A stretch of 64,000 bases of DNA from Nitrosomonas sp. (GTDB lineage Bacteria > Pseudomonadota > Gammaproteobacteria > Burkholderiales > Nitrosomonadaceae), in the NCBI RefSeq assembly GCF_019752095.1, contig NZ_JAIEMO010000032.1:24187-88186 (forward strand), in the 5' to 3' direction. Made by a program: the position numbers and the translations under genes. Each line of letters opens with the position of its first letter. The first letter of the stretch is position 1. Shown piece after piece: positions 17,572 through 28,514 of this stretch. A model generated the notes under the pieces. That model saw only the letters and a list, made by a program, of their open reading frames with translations, did no database searches and was not told the origin of the DNA.

Positions 17572-19035
17572 ATGTCACACAACTCGACCCAAATTAATAA
17601 GCACCTGAAAAGTCTACAAAAACATCTTGTCGATGAGCACCCAGACAATCCGACTCTGGCCAATGCGGTAAAAAGTTTCAGGAAAATGGACTATGTAGGC
17701 CAAAGTATGGGGCTAATTAATAAAGATGAATCTTATGCGACATGTGTGACATGGTGGCCCATGATTGCAGTATTGGGTACATTTTCTGCGGGCAAATCAA
17801 CCTATATTAATTCTTATTTGAATATGCCGCTGCAACGTACTGGCAATCAGGCTGTTGATGATAAATTCACGGTGATTTGCTTCAGCCGCCACAATGAAGC
17901 AAAAACTCTTCCTGGTATTGCACTTGATGCGGATCCACGATTTCCATTTTTCCAGATTAGCCGCAGTATTGATGAGATCTCTGAGGCTGGGCAAGAACGT
18001 ATCGATGCTTATTTACAATTAAAAACCTGTCCATCTGAAAACATACGCGGGAAAATTATCATTGATTCTCCAGGTTTTGATGCTGACAATCAGCGTGCAT
18101 CTACATTGCGCTTAACTCAGCACATCATCAATTTATCAGATCTTGTGTTGGTGTTTTTTGATGCACGCCACCCAGAGCCAAAAGCCATGCAAGATACATT
18201 GGCTTACCTGGTATCTGCCAGTGTAAACCGAGCTGATGCTAATAAATTTCTATACATTCTGAATCAAATCGATGTTACCGCACAAGAAGATAATCCTGAA
18301 GAAGTTGTATCAGCTTGGCAACGCTCTCTCGCAGAAGTAGGGCTGATCAGTGGACGCTTTTATCGTATTTATAATCCAAGCGCAGCTGTTCCAATCGCTA
18401 ATCAACATGTTCGAGAACGCTTTGAGAAAAAACGCGAAGAAGATATGGCGGATATCGATGCACGGATGCACCAAATCGAAGTGGAACGTTCCTACCGAAT
18501 CGTCGGGAAACTCGAACAAACAGCAAAAGATATAAAAAATCAAAAGATTAATAAGCTATCTGAAATGTTAAAACAGTGGAAAAATAAAGTCATACTGTTT
18601 GATGGATTGGTATTCGGCACTCTGGCAATATTGGCAGGTACCGTCTTGACTATGAACAAATCCTGGAGTCTTCTCAAAACATTTCAGACTCAACTCATGC
18701 AAGGCGAAACTGCAGCAGTTGCTATTGCAGCATTTCTTTTGATCGGTATCATTTATGTACATTTTTCTATCCGACGTACTGTTGCCAATCGATTGCTGAG
18801 AAAACTGTGTAGAGAGTTGGGAAATGACCATGAAACATTTAAACAATATCTACATGCATTCAACAAAAGCACAGCAGCATATCGCCCAATGTTGCTAAAA
18901 AATCCTGCGGGCTGGAATGAAATTACGCAGCAAACAATTGATGAAATCATTAACGAAGCTAACGATTACATTCAGGCGTTAAATGATCAATTCACTAATC
19001 CCTCAGGCAATGGAGGTAAAAACTCACAAGCATAA
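17572..19035 (+). CDS. Dynamin-like GTPase with C-terminal membrane hairpin
   Basis: This 487-residue protein has a dynamin/EHD-type GTPase domain. The P-loop GTFSAGKST is at residues 69-77. A switch-region Thr lies in the following block. The G3 motif DSPGFD lies around residue 165, and the G4-like motif LNQID around 227. A helical, charged segment (about residues 280-330) comes next, then two transmembrane stretches (DGLVFGTLAILAGTVL and AAVAIAAFLLIGIIYVHF) and a short helical tail. Bacterial dynamin-like proteins remodel or protect membranes; the specific role here is unknown. AAGGGA precedes the ATG. The gene is monocistronic. Confidence 0.85.
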   Translation: MSHNSTQINKHLKSLQKHLVDEHPDNPTLANAVKSFRKMDYVGQSMGLINKDESYATCVTWWPMIAVLGTFSAGKSTYINSYLNMPLQRTGNQAVDDKFTVICFSRHNEAKTLPGIALDADPRFPFFQISRSIDEISEAGQERIDAYLQLKTCPSENIRGKIIIDSPGFDADNQRASTLRLTQHIINLSDLVLVFFDARHPEPKAMQDTLAYLVSASVNRADANKFLYILNQIDVTAQEDNPEEVVSAWQRSLAEVGLISGRFYRIYNPSAAVPIANQHVRERFEKKREEDMADIDARMHQIEVERSYRIVGKLEQTAKDIKNQKINKLSEMLKQWKNKVILFDGLVFGTLAILAGTVLTMNKSWSLLKTFQTQLMQGETAAVAIAAFLLIGIIYVHFSIRRTVANRLLRKLCRELGNDHETFKQYLHAFNKSTAAYRPMLLKNPAGWNEITQQTIDEIINEANDYIQALNDQFTNPSGNGGKNSQA

Positions 19036-19401
19036 AGATTTAATTCAGGTTCATAGAGAATTTATCGCATCATTTTTCTTTATTTTATCCGACTAACAAA
19101 CAAAAAAACGTCACCCATGTGTGCTACGTGTTTAATATCGTTGTTACTCGGAATTAGATTTTATTGCCACACTCTATATAAGCACTGAAGTATTCTATGA
19201 CACAGTAAATACTCACTAAAGTGAGTCAAGAATTATCACAACTTGTCGCTTACTCATGCCTATATTTATTTTTGCAATCATCACCACCGCCAATCATTGT
19301 CTCGAAATTTAATGCAAGATACCTTATCTGGTTTGGACAAGCGCAATATTAAAGAGTAAAATTCGGGGCTTTTAAATAGGGTAATTAAATCGGAGAAATT
19401 T
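19036..19401. other. Upstream region of rpsO
   Basis: No gene is seen. A possible promoter for rpsO-pnp is TTGGAC (19333-19338) and TAAAAT (19357-19362) with an 18-bp spacer. This would place the start of transcription near 19370, about 30 bp before the rpsO ATG. The left part is AT-rich with no structure I can support. Confidence 0.4.
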
Positions 19402-19671
19402 ATGTCAGTTACAATCGACCAAAAAGCACAGGTAGTGCGAGACTATCAAAGAGCCGAAGGAGATACTGGCTCTCCAGAAGTCCAAGTTGCACTTTTAACA
19501 GCCAGAATCAATGACTTGATAGGACACTTCAAGATTCATGTTAAGGATCATCACTCCCGCCGCGGCTTATTACGCATGGTCGGTCGTCGTCGCAAGCTAC
19601 TTGATTATTTAAAACAGTGTAATACAGACACTTACCAAACATTGATTGAACGACTTGGTTTACGTAAATAA
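19402..19671 (+). CDS. rpsO: 30S ribosomal protein S15
   Basis: The 89-residue length is exactly that of S15. Hallmarks are [17 protein letters not shown], [22 protein letters not shown] text (here [20 protein letters not shown]) and [11 protein letters not shown]15 binds 16S rRNA at the central three-way junction and in several bacteria represses its own mRNA. CGGAG precedes the ATG. The order rpsO-pnp is conserved across bacteria. Confidence 0.98.
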   Translation: MSVTIDQKAQVVRDYQRAEGDTGSPEVQVALLTARINDLIGHFKIHVKDHHSRRGLLRMVGRRRKLLDYLKQCNTDTYQTLIERLGLRK

Positions 19672-19672
19672 A

Positions 19673-19744
19673 TGTATTTCATGCACTGGGTTGGCAGCTA
19701 TCCGAACAAATCCATCCCATATAAGTTGTCATGAAATCAATACA
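19673..19744 (+). promoter_or_regulatory. Long-range stem in the rpsO-pnp spacer
   Basis: TGTATTTCATG (19673-19683), starting one base after the rpsO stop, is complementary to CATGAAATCAATACA (19730-19744) apart from a 4-nt bulge. In Escherichia coli a comparable double-stranded leader of pnp is cut by RNase III and then used by PNPase for autoregulation. The same role here is an inference from position and pairing. Confidence 0.5.
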
Positions 19745-19804
19745 TTGTCTTGCAGGCAATTCAAAATTTGGAACAATTTATTCAAAAGGAAAAAGGATTA
19801 TTAA

Positions 19805-21934
19805 TTGAAATCTATAAAGAAGAGTATCACTTACGGACGGCATAAACTTACACTGGAAACAGGTGAAATAGCGAGGCAAGCACATGGCGCCGTAGTGGTT
19901 ACGATGGATGATACCGTAGTACTTGTTACCGTAGTGGGTGCAAAAAATGCAAAACCCGGTCAGGACTTTTTCCCACTTACCGTTGATTACCAAGAAAGAT
20001 CTTATGCAGCAGGTAGAATACCAGGCAGTTTTTTTAAGCGTGAAGGTCGTCCATCCGAAAAAGAAACATTAACTTCGCGTTTAATTGATCGCCCTATTCG
20101 TCCTCTTTTCCCCGAAGGCTTCTATAACGAGGTACAAATTGTAGCCACTGTCATGTCGGCCGACAATGAAATAGATCCTGATATTCCTGCGATTATTGGT
20201 ACATCTGCCGCTCTAACTCTCTCCGGGATCCCCTTTGATGGCCCCCTCGGTGCAGCTCGCATTGGCTACGTCAATAATGAGTATGTCTTAAACCCAACCA
20301 CTTCAGAACTTAAAGATACACAATTAAATCTGGTCGTTGCAGGAACACAACATGCAGTTCTAATGGTTGAATCTGAAGCAATAGAGCTGTCGGAGGATAT
20401 TATGCTTGGCGCTGTAACATATGGCCATGAGCAAATGCAAATTGTTATTAATGCAGTCAATGAATTTGCTGATGAAGCAGGAGTGACCACATGGGATTGG
20501 ACACCACCAGCAAAAGACATGGCATTTGAAGAAAAAATCGCCAGTATGGCAGAAGCTGATTTACGACAAGCATACAAGATAAAACAAAAACAAGCCCGTT
20601 CTGAAGCAATCAAAGCAACTAGAGAACGTATATCGGATGAACTTAAGATCGGCACAGAAAACGGACCAGAATCACAAGTTTTTATGGAAGCATTTTTTTC
20701 ACTGGAATCAAAAATCGTCCGCAATCAAATACTGGATGGTGAACCTCGTATCGATGGTCGAGGTACTCGCACAGTCAGAGCTATAACGATTCGTAATGGT
20801 GTATTACCTCGAACACATGGCTCGGCACTCTTTACCCGTGGAGAAACGCAAGCCCTTGCTATTGCTACTTTAGGCACCGCTCGTGACGAGCAAAAAATTG
20901 ACTCGCTACAAGGTGACTATAACGAACGATTTATGCTGCACTATAATATGCCTCCTTATGCCACCGGGGAAACAGGTCGCGTTGGCACACCCAAGCGCCG
21001 TGAGATTGGTCATGGACGCTTGGCTAAACGCGCTCTTGTCGCCGTTCTTCCTTCGCCTGAAGAGTTCGGCTATTCTTTACGAGTCGTATCTGAAATTACC
21101 GAGTCCAATGGCTCTAGCTCAATGGCTTCTGTTTGTGGCGGCTGTCTCGCACTGATGGACGCAGGTGTACCATTAAAAGCTCATGTCGCAGGTATTGCCA
21201 TGGGGTTAATTAAAGATGGAAACCGCTTTGCGGTCCTTACGGATATTCTCGGCGACGAAGATCATCTGGGTGATATGGATTTTAAAGTTGCTGGTACCGA
21301 AAAAGGTATTACCGCGTTACAAATGGATATTAAGATACAAGGCATAACCCAAGAAATCATGCATGCGGCATTGATACAAGCTCATGAAGGGCGAATGCAT
21401 ATTCTGCAAATTATGAAACAAGCTTTACCTTCAACTCGCGAAGATATATCGGTGCATGCGCCACGTATCATTAGACTCAAGATCAATCCAGAAAAGATTC
21501 GTGACGTAATCGGGAAAGGTGGTGCTGTCATTCGTGCGCTTACAGAAGAAACAGGCACCACGATTGATATCACCGACGATGGCCAGGTAACAATTGCATG
21601 TGTCAATGCCGAGGGCGGTGAAATCGCAAAAAAACGTATAGAAGATATTACTGCAGAAGTTGAAGTTGGAAAAATTTATGATGGTGTAATTCTAAAACTG
21701 CTTGACTTTGGAGCTATAGTGAGTGTACTCCCTGGTAAAGATGGATTACTTCATATTTCCCAGATTGCCAATGAACGAGTCAATAACGTTTCTGATCACC
21801 TTAACGAAGGCCAACAGGTGCGCGTTAAAGTTCTTGAGGCTGACGACAAAGGAAGACTGCGATTAAGCATGAAAGCTGTATCTTCTGATGGAAATCAACC
21901 TGATTCTAATTCTGTTGCGGAAGAAGAGTCGTGA
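19805..21934 (+). CDS. pnp: Polyribonucleotide nucleotidyltransferase (PNPase)
   Basis: This 709-residue 3'-5' phosphorolytic exoribonuclease is a degradosome-type enzyme. The start is a TTG at 19805 preceded by AAGGATTA; the product [20 protein letters not shown] matches usual PNPase starts, which supports this rare codon. Two RNase PH-like domains carry [20 protein letters not shown] and, in the second, [14 protein letters not shown] with [20 protein letters not shown] text. A KH domain ([18 protein letters not shown]) and an S1 domain ([20 protein letters not shown]) end the protein. It is downstream of rpsO, separated by 133 bp containing a long stem. Confidence 0.97.
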   Translation: MKSIKKSITYGRHKLTLETGEIARQAHGAVVVTMDDTVVLVTVVGAKNAKPGQDFFPLTVDYQERSYAAGRIPGSFFKREGRPSEKETLTSRLIDRPIRPLFPEGFYNEVQIVATVMSADNEIDPDIPAIIGTSAALTLSGIPFDGPLGAARIGYVNNEYVLNPTTSELKDTQLNLVVAGTQHAVLMVESEAIELSEDIMLGAVTYGHEQMQIVINAVNEFADEAGVTTWDWTPPAKDMAFEEKIASMAEADLRQAYKIKQKQARSEAIKATRERISDELKIGTENGPESQVFMEAFFSLESKIVRNQILDGEPRIDGRGTRTVRAITIRNGVLPRTHGSALFTRGETQALAIATLGTARDEQKIDSLQGDYNERFMLHYNMPPYATGETGRVGTPKRREIGHGRLAKRALVAVLPSPEEFGYSLRVVSEITESNGSSSMASVCGGCLALMDAGVPLKAHVAGIAMGLIKDGNRFAVLTDILGDEDHLGDMDFKVAGTEKGITALQMDIKIQGITQEIMHAALIQAHEGRMHILQIMKQALPSTREDISVHAPRIIRLKINPEKIRDVIGKGGAVIRALTEETGTTIDITDDGQVTIACVNAEGGEIAKKRIEDITAEVEVGKIYDGVILKLLDFGAIVSVLPGKDGLLHISQIANERVNNVSDHLNEGQQVRVKVLEADDKGRLRLSMKAVSSDGNQPDSNSVAEEES

Positions 21935-21964
21935 GATAAAATTTCTCACTTAAATATACCCAAA

Positions 21965-21986
21965 AACCCTGTATTCTTACAGGGTT
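21965..21986. terminator. Terminator between pnp and dksA
   Basis: AACCCTGT (21965-21972) pairs with ACAGGGTT (21979-21986) over a 6-nt loop, 30 bp after the pnp stop and before the convergent dksA stop. A-rich sequence on the left and T-rich on the right make it usable in both directions. Confidence 0.75.
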
Positions 21987-22031
21987 CTCATTAACTTATA
22001 ATGATTTAGCTTTATATTATTACTTATTACG

Positions 22032-22457
22032 CTACTTAGCTATCTGTCTTTCACGCATTTCATCCAATGTCTTGCAATCAATACAAAGCGTTGCTGTTGG
22101 CCTAGCCTCAAGTCTTTTTAATCCAATTTCTACACCGCAGCTCTCACAATAGCCATAATCCTCAGAATCAATCTTACCAACAATTTCATCAATCTTTTTA
22201 ATGAGCTTGCGTTCACGATCACGATTGCGCAACTCAAGCGTCATGTCAGACTCTTGACTTGCACGATCATTAGGGTCAGCAAAAACTGTCGCGTCATCCT
22301 GCATAGTATGAACAGCACGATCAATTTCTTGACTAAGTTCAATTTTCATACCCTCCAATATTTTGCGAAAATGCAACAACTGATCAGGACTCATATATTC
22401 TTCACCTGATTTTGGTTCATAGGGAGTCACTTGTTTACTTTGTAGTTCTTTTGGCAT
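22032..22457 (-). CDS. dksA: RNA polymerase-binding transcription factor DksA
   Basis: The 141-residue protein acts with ppGpp in the RNA polymerase secondary channel during the stringent response. The coiled-coil tip residues are seen in DDATVFADPNDRASQESD, with the conserved D-x-x-D-x-A pattern. The C-terminal zinc finger is C-x2-C-x17-C-x2-C, beginning CESCG and ending CIDC. AGGAG precedes the ATG. Length is slightly short of the 151 residues of the enterobacterial protein because of the N-terminus. Confidence 0.95.
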   Translation of the reverse strand: MPKELQSKQVTPYEPKSGEEYMSPDQLLHFRKILEGMKIELSQEIDRAVHTMQDDATVFADPNDRASQESDMTLELRNRDRERKLIKKIDEIVGKIDSEDYGYCESCGVEIGLKRLEARPTATLCIDCKTLDEMRERQIAK

Positions 22458-22700
22458 CTTTTAAGGCTCCTATCTCTTCCAGCAGTGGGGTAGTGTATAA
22501 AAATTTTGTACTAATATCAGAAAAAACATTATATAACAAGTCATTTATCTCTATTCTTTACAAATCATATTTCATCAGTAAAAAAATCCAGATAAATCAA
22601 CATTATTACAGATGCGCGCAGTAAGCCAAAATACAGAAGCATCCATCAATTTCTCAGAGTATTTCACACGTAGCGGATCTCAATAATTAAATCACCTTTG

Positions 22701-23810
22701 TTATTCCGAGAAAAATTCTCGCGCTTTATCCATCCATGATTTAGCGCGAGGACTGTGGCGAGGCCCATCTTTTAGACTGATTGATTCTAGCTCTTCCAAT
22801 AATTCTTTTTGACGCGCGGTCAACTTAACCGGAGTTTCTACGGCAACATGGCAAAGTAAATCCCCTTTATCATGGCTACGCACACCTTTTATCCCTTTAC
22901 CACGCAAACGAAAAATTTTACCCGTCTGAGTCTCTTCCGGCACCTTAATCTTAGCGTGCCCATCAAGTGTAGGCACTTCAATTTCTCCTCCTAATGCGGC
23001 CACTGTATAACTGATTGGTATTTCACAGTGCAAATTATCCCCATCACGACGAAAAACCGAATGCGCCGATAGGTGAACCACGACATAGAGATCGCCCGAT
23101 GGACCGCCATTCACACCAGCTTCTCCTTCCCCAGAAATACGGATGCGATCGCCATCATCGACACCCACCGGGATTTTTACATTGAGTGTTTTCTGTTGTT
23201 TAATTCGTCCTACTCCATGACACGATACGCAAGGATTCGCTATCACTTTTCCGCTGCCATGACATTTAGGGCAAGTTTGCTGAATAGAGAAAAAACCCTG
23301 TTGCATTCTTACCTGTCCATGACCATTACAAGTAGAGCAGGTTTTGGGCGAGCTTCCTGGCTTGGATCCGCTGCCATGACAAGTATCACAATTTTCCATG
23401 GTCGGAATGCGAATTTTCGTTTCAGTCCCGTGTGCAGCCTGCTCCAGAGTAATTTCCAGGTTATAGCGTAAATCGGAACCACGATGCATATTTGAGCGTG
23501 TACTACGGCCACCAAAAATATCCCCGAAAATATCACTGAATGCATCACCGAAACCTTGTGCACCGCCTCCACCAGCCGTATTCGTATCGACACCCGCATG
23601 ACCAAATTGATCATAAGCCGCACGTTTATTCGAATCAGTCAATATTTCATAAGCTTCCTTGGCTTCTTTAAACATTTCTTCCGATTTAACATCACCTGCA
23701 TTCCGATCGGGATGATATTTCATTGCCAGCTTACGATAAGCTTTTTTTATTGTATTTTCGTCGGCATCACGACTGACACCGAGTACATGATAGTAATCGC
23801 GCTTACTCAT
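22701..23810 (-). CDS. dnaJ: Chaperone DnaJ (Hsp40)
   Basis: The 369-residue co-chaperone stimulates DnaK ATPase. The J domain (residues 1-70) has the HPD triad in [11 protein letters not shown] glycine-rich linker ([20 protein letters not shown]) follows. The zinc-binding region has four C-x-x-C-x-G-x-G repeats ([32 protein letters not shown]). The C-terminal substrate-binding domains end with [11 protein letters not shown]. It lies downstream of dnaK in the order grpE-dnaK-dnaJ on the minus strand, with 148 bp between. Confidence 0.97.
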   Translation of the reverse strand: MSKRDYYHVLGVSRDADENTIKKAYRKLAMKYHPDRNAGDVKSEEMFKEAKEAYEILTDSNKRAAYDQFGHAGVDTNTAGGGGAQGFGDAFSDIFGDIFGGRSTRSNMHRGSDLRYNLEITLEQAAHGTETKIRIPTMENCDTCHGSGSKPGSSPKTCSTCNGHGQVRMQQGFFSIQQTCPKCHGSGKVIANPCVSCHGVGRIKQQKTLNVKIPVGVDDGDRIRISGEGEAGVNGGPSGDLYVVVHLSAHSVFRRDGDNLHCEIPISYTVAALGGEIEVPTLDGHAKIKVPEETQTGKIFRLRGKGIKGVRSHDKGDLLCHVAVETPVKLTARQKELLEELESISLKDGPRHSPRAKSWMDKAREFFSE

Positions 23811-23898
23811 ATTGATTTCCTGCCGCTGTAATTAATTTCGTGGAGTTTGAGTTTATACGATGTTTTTAATTTCGCATCAAATACTAAAACGCAGAACA

Positions 23899-23937
23899 CG
23901 CAGAAGAGATTCAAAATTCTCATCATGCGCTTCTGCG
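23899..23937 (-). terminator. Hairpin in the dnaK-dnaJ spacer
   Basis: CGCAGAAG (23899-23906) pairs with CTTCTGCG (23930-23937). The stem lies just after the dnaK stop and could attenuate transcription into dnaJ or stabilise dnaK mRNA. There is no clear T run, so full termination is unlikely. Confidence 0.4.
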
Positions 23938-23958
23938 CCCAGTACGTATTAACAGGAA

Positions 23959-25899
23959 TTATTTCTTGTTCTTAACTTCTTCAAATTCTGCGTCGACCAC
24001 TTCGCCTTCGACAGGCTTTTCGCTATGGCTAGAGCTAGAGGAAGATTCTGATCCAGGCTGCGCTTGTGGATCCTGCTGATCTTTTTGCTGATACATCTTC
24101 TCAGCCAATTTATGCGCTGCTTCGGTCAAAGCCTGGGTTTTTGCATCAATTTCGTCTTTATTATCAGTCTTGAGCACATCTTCAGCATCTTTCAGTGCGG
24201 TCTCAATTTTGGCTTTTTCATCACTACTTAACTGATCACCATACTCTTTCAAGGATTTTTTAACAGAATGGATCATCGCATCACACTGATTACGGCTGGA
24301 AATCAACTCTAATGCTTTGTGATCTTCTTCAGCATGCGCTTCTGCATCTTGTACCATTCGATCAATTTCTTCATCCGACAATCCAGAACTTGCCTGAATT
24401 TTAATCTTGTTTTCTTTACCGGTCGCCTTATCTTTAGCAGAAACGTGCAAAATACCATTGGCATCAATATCAAACGTCACTTCAATCTGCGGCATACCTC
24501 GTGGCGATGATGGAATATCACTCAAATTAAATTGGCCCAAGCTTTTATTGCCTGAAGCCATCTCACGTTCACCCTGTAACACATGAATCGTCACCGCAGT
24601 CTGATTATCTTCCGCAGTGGAGAATACCTGCTGCGCCTTAGTTGGAATAGTAGTGTTCTTCTGAATCAGCTTGGTCATTACACCACCCAATGTTTCGATA
24701 CCCAGTGATAAAGGTGTCACATCAAGTAACAGAACATCCTTCACATCCCCTTTCAACACACCACCTTGAATGGCTGCACCCACAGCTACCGCTTCATCAG
24801 GATTAACATCCTTGCGTGGTTCCTTGCCAAATATCTCCTTGACCTTATCTTGCACTTTTGGCATCCGCGTTTGTCCACCAACCAAGATCACATCGTCGAT
24901 ATCGGAGGCAGTCAGGCCAGCGTCTTTAATCGCCGTGCGACAAGGCCCGACGGTACGTTCTATCAAGTCTTCCACCAAGCTTTCCAATTTGGCACGAGTT
25001 ATCTTAACGGCCAGATGTTTCGGCCCCGAGGCGTCAGCAGTAATATAGGGTAAATTGACTTCAGTTTGCTGGCTGGATGACAATTCGATTTTGGTTTTCT
25101 CTGCAGCATCTTTCAAACGTTGCAATGCCAGCATGTCTTTCTTCAGATCAATACCACTTTCTTTCTTGAACTCATCCACCAGATATTCAATCACAAGCAT
25201 ATCAAAATCTTCACCACCCAGAAATGTATCACCATTGGTTGCCAGCACTTCAAACTGATGTTCGCCTTCAACTTCGGCAATTTCAATAATGGAAATATCA
25301 AAAGTACCACCACCCAAGTCATATACTGCGATCTTCCGATCACCTTCCTTCTTATCCAAACCAAATGCCAATGCCGCAGCCGTTGGCTCATTAATAATTC
25401 TCTTTACTTCCAAACCGGCAATTCTTCCTGCATCTTTCGTTGCCTGACGCTGTGAATCATTAAAATATGCAGGCACCGTGATCACCGCCTCGGTCACCTC
25501 TTCACCAAGATAATCTTCGGCAGTTTTTTTCATTTTCATCAACACTTGCGCGGACACCTCTGGAGGCGCAATCTTCTTACCACGCACTTCCACCCATGCA
25601 TCATTGTTTTCGGCTTTGACAATGCTATATGGCACCATTTTGATATCCCGCTGAACCATATCTTCATCAAAACGTCGCCCAATAAGCCTCTTAACCGCAA
25701 ATAAAGTATTTTTTGGATTGGTAATCGCCTGACGTTTAGCTGAAGCACCAACAAGCACTTCATTTTCTTCAGTGTAGGCAACAATAGAAGGTGTTGTCCG
25801 CGTGCCTTCCGAGTTCTCTATAACTTTAGGCTTGCCATTTTCCATTACGGATACACAAGAGTTAGTAGTGCCTAAATCGATACCGATAATTTTTGCCAT
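23959..25899 (-). CDS. dnaK: Chaperone DnaK (Hsp70)
   Basis: The 646-residue ATP-dependent chaperone is full length. It begins [20 protein letters not shown]. The other Hsp70 signatures [14 protein letters not shown] and [14 protein letters not shown] are present, followed by the linker [13 protein letters not shown] and the substrate-binding domain. The C-terminus is a Q/S-rich tail ending in [16 protein letters not shown], close to the conserved Hsp70 terminal motif. It sits between grpE and dnaJ. A sigma-32-like site overlaps the end of grpE just upstream. Confidence 0.98.
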   Translation of the reverse strand: MAKIIGIDLGTTNSCVSVMENGKPKVIENSEGTRTTPSIVAYTEENEVLVGASAKRQAITNPKNTLFAVKRLIGRRFDEDMVQRDIKMVPYSIVKAENNDAWVEVRGKKIAPPEVSAQVLMKMKKTAEDYLGEEVTEAVITVPAYFNDSQRQATKDAGRIAGLEVKRIINEPTAAALAFGLDKKEGDRKIAVYDLGGGTFDISIIEIAEVEGEHQFEVLATNGDTFLGGEDFDMLVIEYLVDEFKKESGIDLKKDMLALQRLKDAAEKTKIELSSSQQTEVNLPYITADASGPKHLAVKITRAKLESLVEDLIERTVGPCRTAIKDAGLTASDIDDVILVGGQTRMPKVQDKVKEIFGKEPRKDVNPDEAVAVGAAIQGGVLKGDVKDVLLLDVTPLSLGIETLGGVMTKLIQKNTTIPTKAQQVFSTAEDNQTAVTIHVLQGEREMASGNKSLGQFNLSDIPSSPRGMPQIEVTFDIDANGILHVSAKDKATGKENKIKIQASSGLSDEEIDRMVQDAEAHAEEDHKALELISSRNQCDAMIHSVKKSLKEYGDQLSSDEKAKIETALKDAEDVLKTDNKDEIDAKTQALTEAAHKLAEKMYQQKDQQDPQAQPGSESSSSSSHSEKPVEGEVVDAEFEEVKNKK

Positions 25900-25946
25900 A
25901 TTTTAGATCCTTTTAAAGAGATTGTTCTGTCTGTCCATTGGTTTAG

Positions 25947-25974
25947 AAATGGAGATGCCTGATAAAAATTCAAG
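25947..25974 (-). promoter_or_regulatory. Candidate heat-shock (sigma-32) promoter of dnaK
   Basis: Read on the minus strand: CTTGAAT (25974-25968), 13-bp spacer, CTCCATTT (25954-25947). The enterobacterial sigma-32 consensus is CTTGAAA-N13-15-CCCCATnT. The -35 part overlaps the stop codon of grpE, so dnaK could be driven separately from grpE. The match is by eye. Confidence 0.5.
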
Positions 25975-26563
25975 AACCTTGCGCTTTCGAAACCGAAACA
26001 AGTGCAGGACGGATAATACGATCATGCAATTTGTAACCTTTCTGCATGACTTGGACGACCGTATTGGGAGCCGAATCCGAATCAACGATACACATTGCCT
26101 GGTGTTGATGGGGATCGAACTTTTCTCCAGTCGGATCAATCACCTTAATGTTGAATTTTTCAAACACACTTATCAGCTGTTTTTGGGTTAATTCAATACC
26201 ATTCTTGAAATTCTCTACACTGGCATTTTCAACTATCAGCGCTGCTTCCAAGCTATCCATTACGCCCAACAATTCTGTAGAAAAATTCTCGATGGCATAT
26301 TTATGTGCATTTGTGATATCACTTTGTGAACGCTTGCGAATATTTTCCGTTTCCGCTTTTGCACGCATCCAAGCATCATGATGCTCGGCCGATTTGATCT
26401 CCGCTTCTTTCAACAACTGTTCGAGACTAGGTTGCGAATCTTTAATTTCACCAGTTTGTATGGTTGCATCGCTGGTTATTCCAGGAACATTGATTTCTTC
26501 TTTTATATCAGCCGCATCAGCTTGATTACTTTCTGTGTTGTGTGTATTTTCTGGATTTTGCAT
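25970..26563 (-). CDS. grpE: Nucleotide exchange factor GrpE
   Basis: The 197-residue protein starts at the ATG at 26561-26563, which has GGAGG just upstream; a longer frame to 26617 lacks one. GrpE releases ADP from DnaK. The N-terminus is acidic and disordered. The central long helix (LEQLLKEAEIKSAEHHDAWM, then RAKAETENIRKR) and the C-terminal beta domain (GEKFDPHQHQAMC, PNTVVQVMQKGYKLHDRIIR, PALVSV) are typical. First gene of the grpE-dnaK-dnaJ cluster, with a heat-shock promoter-like site upstream. Confidence 0.96.
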   Translation of the reverse strand: MQNPENTHNTESNQADAADIKEEINVPGITSDATIQTGEIKDSQPSLEQLLKEAEIKSAEHHDAWMRAKAETENIRKRSQSDITNAHKYAIENFSTELLGVMDSLEAALIVENASVENFKNGIELTQKQLISVFEKFNIKVIDPTGEKFDPHQHQAMCIVDSDSAPNTVVQVMQKGYKLHDRIIRPALVSVSKAQGS

Positions 26564-26589
26564 CTTACCTCCAAATGAGTGTGCAGGCG

Positions 26590-26618
26590 ATATTGGGATT
26601 ACACAATGAAATTTCAAG
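26590..26618 (-). promoter_or_regulatory. Candidate heat-shock (sigma-32) promoter of grpE
   Basis: On the minus strand, CTTGAAA (26618-26612, a perfect -35), a 14-bp spacer and CCCAATAT (26597-26590, close to CCCCATnT) lie about 27 bp before the grpE ATG. This is a good match to the sigma-32 consensus in the right place. Confidence 0.65.
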
Positions 26619-26702
26619 CCTTAAACGAAATTTTTTATACTGCCAGCAAACTCGCCAGAAAAAATTCACCGGTTTGCTTCAGATTTCTATTCGAATTAAG
26701 GA

Positions 26703-28085
<1,383 letters not shown>

Positions 28086-28191
28086 TTAAATTTTTTTGAA
28101 GCCAGAATTTTAGCATGCCTGCTTTGAACTAAAGATGATATTCAGACAATTCCAGCAAGTTCTCACCGGTAATGCCCTGTCAATTCAAGGT

Positions 28192-28223
28192 GCGACAATT
28201 TGCCGCAGCGACAATTTGTCGCA
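28192..28223 (+). promoter_or_regulatory. Tandem palindromic operator sites upstream of the PEP-CTERM gene
   Basis: Two 16-bp units lie head to tail: GCGACAATTTGCCGCA (28192-28207) and GCGACAATTTGTCGCA (28208-28223). Each is an inverted repeat centred on one T; the second is perfect over 7-bp arms (GCGACAA-T-TTGTCGC). They end exactly where a possible -35 begins. The half-site TTGTCGCA occurs again at 28278-28285. This is the layout of a binding site for a dimeric regulator. Confidence 0.6.
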
Positions 28224-28251
28224 TTGTATTTTTATCAATACACAATAAAAT
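28224..28251 (+). promoter_or_regulatory. Candidate promoter of the PEP-CTERM gene
   Basis: TTGTAT (28224-28229) and TAAAAT (28246-28251) have a 16-bp spacer and abut the palindromic sites. A start near 28258 would give a leader of about 255 nt that contains the nested hairpins at 28271-28360. Confidence 0.45.
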
Positions 28252-28270
28252 TGATAATAACTAGATATAG

Positions 28271-28360
28271 CCACCCTTGTCGCAAGGCAAGTTCGGAAAG
28301 CCTACAGATCTCCCCAAATGAGACGGCTGGGTTGCCTCCCGTGAGTGATGGGAGTCACTG
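28271..28360 (+). ncRNA. Candidate structured leader RNA (c-di-GMP-I riboswitch-like pairing)
   Basis: Nested complementarity is visible: GGCAA (28286-28290) with TTGCC (28332-28336), AGCC (28299-28302) with GGCT (28325-28328), and TCTC (28309-28312) with GAGA (28320-28323). A separate hairpin CCTTG-TCG-CAAGG (28275-28287) precedes it and CTCCC (28336-28340)/GGGAG follows. The words AAAGCC and GGCTGGGTTGCC resemble the 3' half of GEMM/c-di-GMP-I riboswitches, but the usual P2 arm seems missing. Structured leader likely; ligand class tentative. Confidence 0.4.
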
Positions 28361-28514
28361 AATCGAACAGTATAAAATCTATCGACTTCAGACCATCATT
28401 CGTCAATCAAATGCCGGAAGCTATTGTTCACTAATTCAACACATAGCTAGCGGTGCATGAAGACCAGCAGTGAAACCGATTCAAAAAATACTCAATTATT
28501 ATTGGAGATTCCAG

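Noticed and set aside
28271..28345. A sigma-54 (-24/-12) promoter before the PEP-CTERM gene
   Set aside because: I looked for GG-N10-GC in the right context and found only spacings of 7 or 12, so the idea is not supported.
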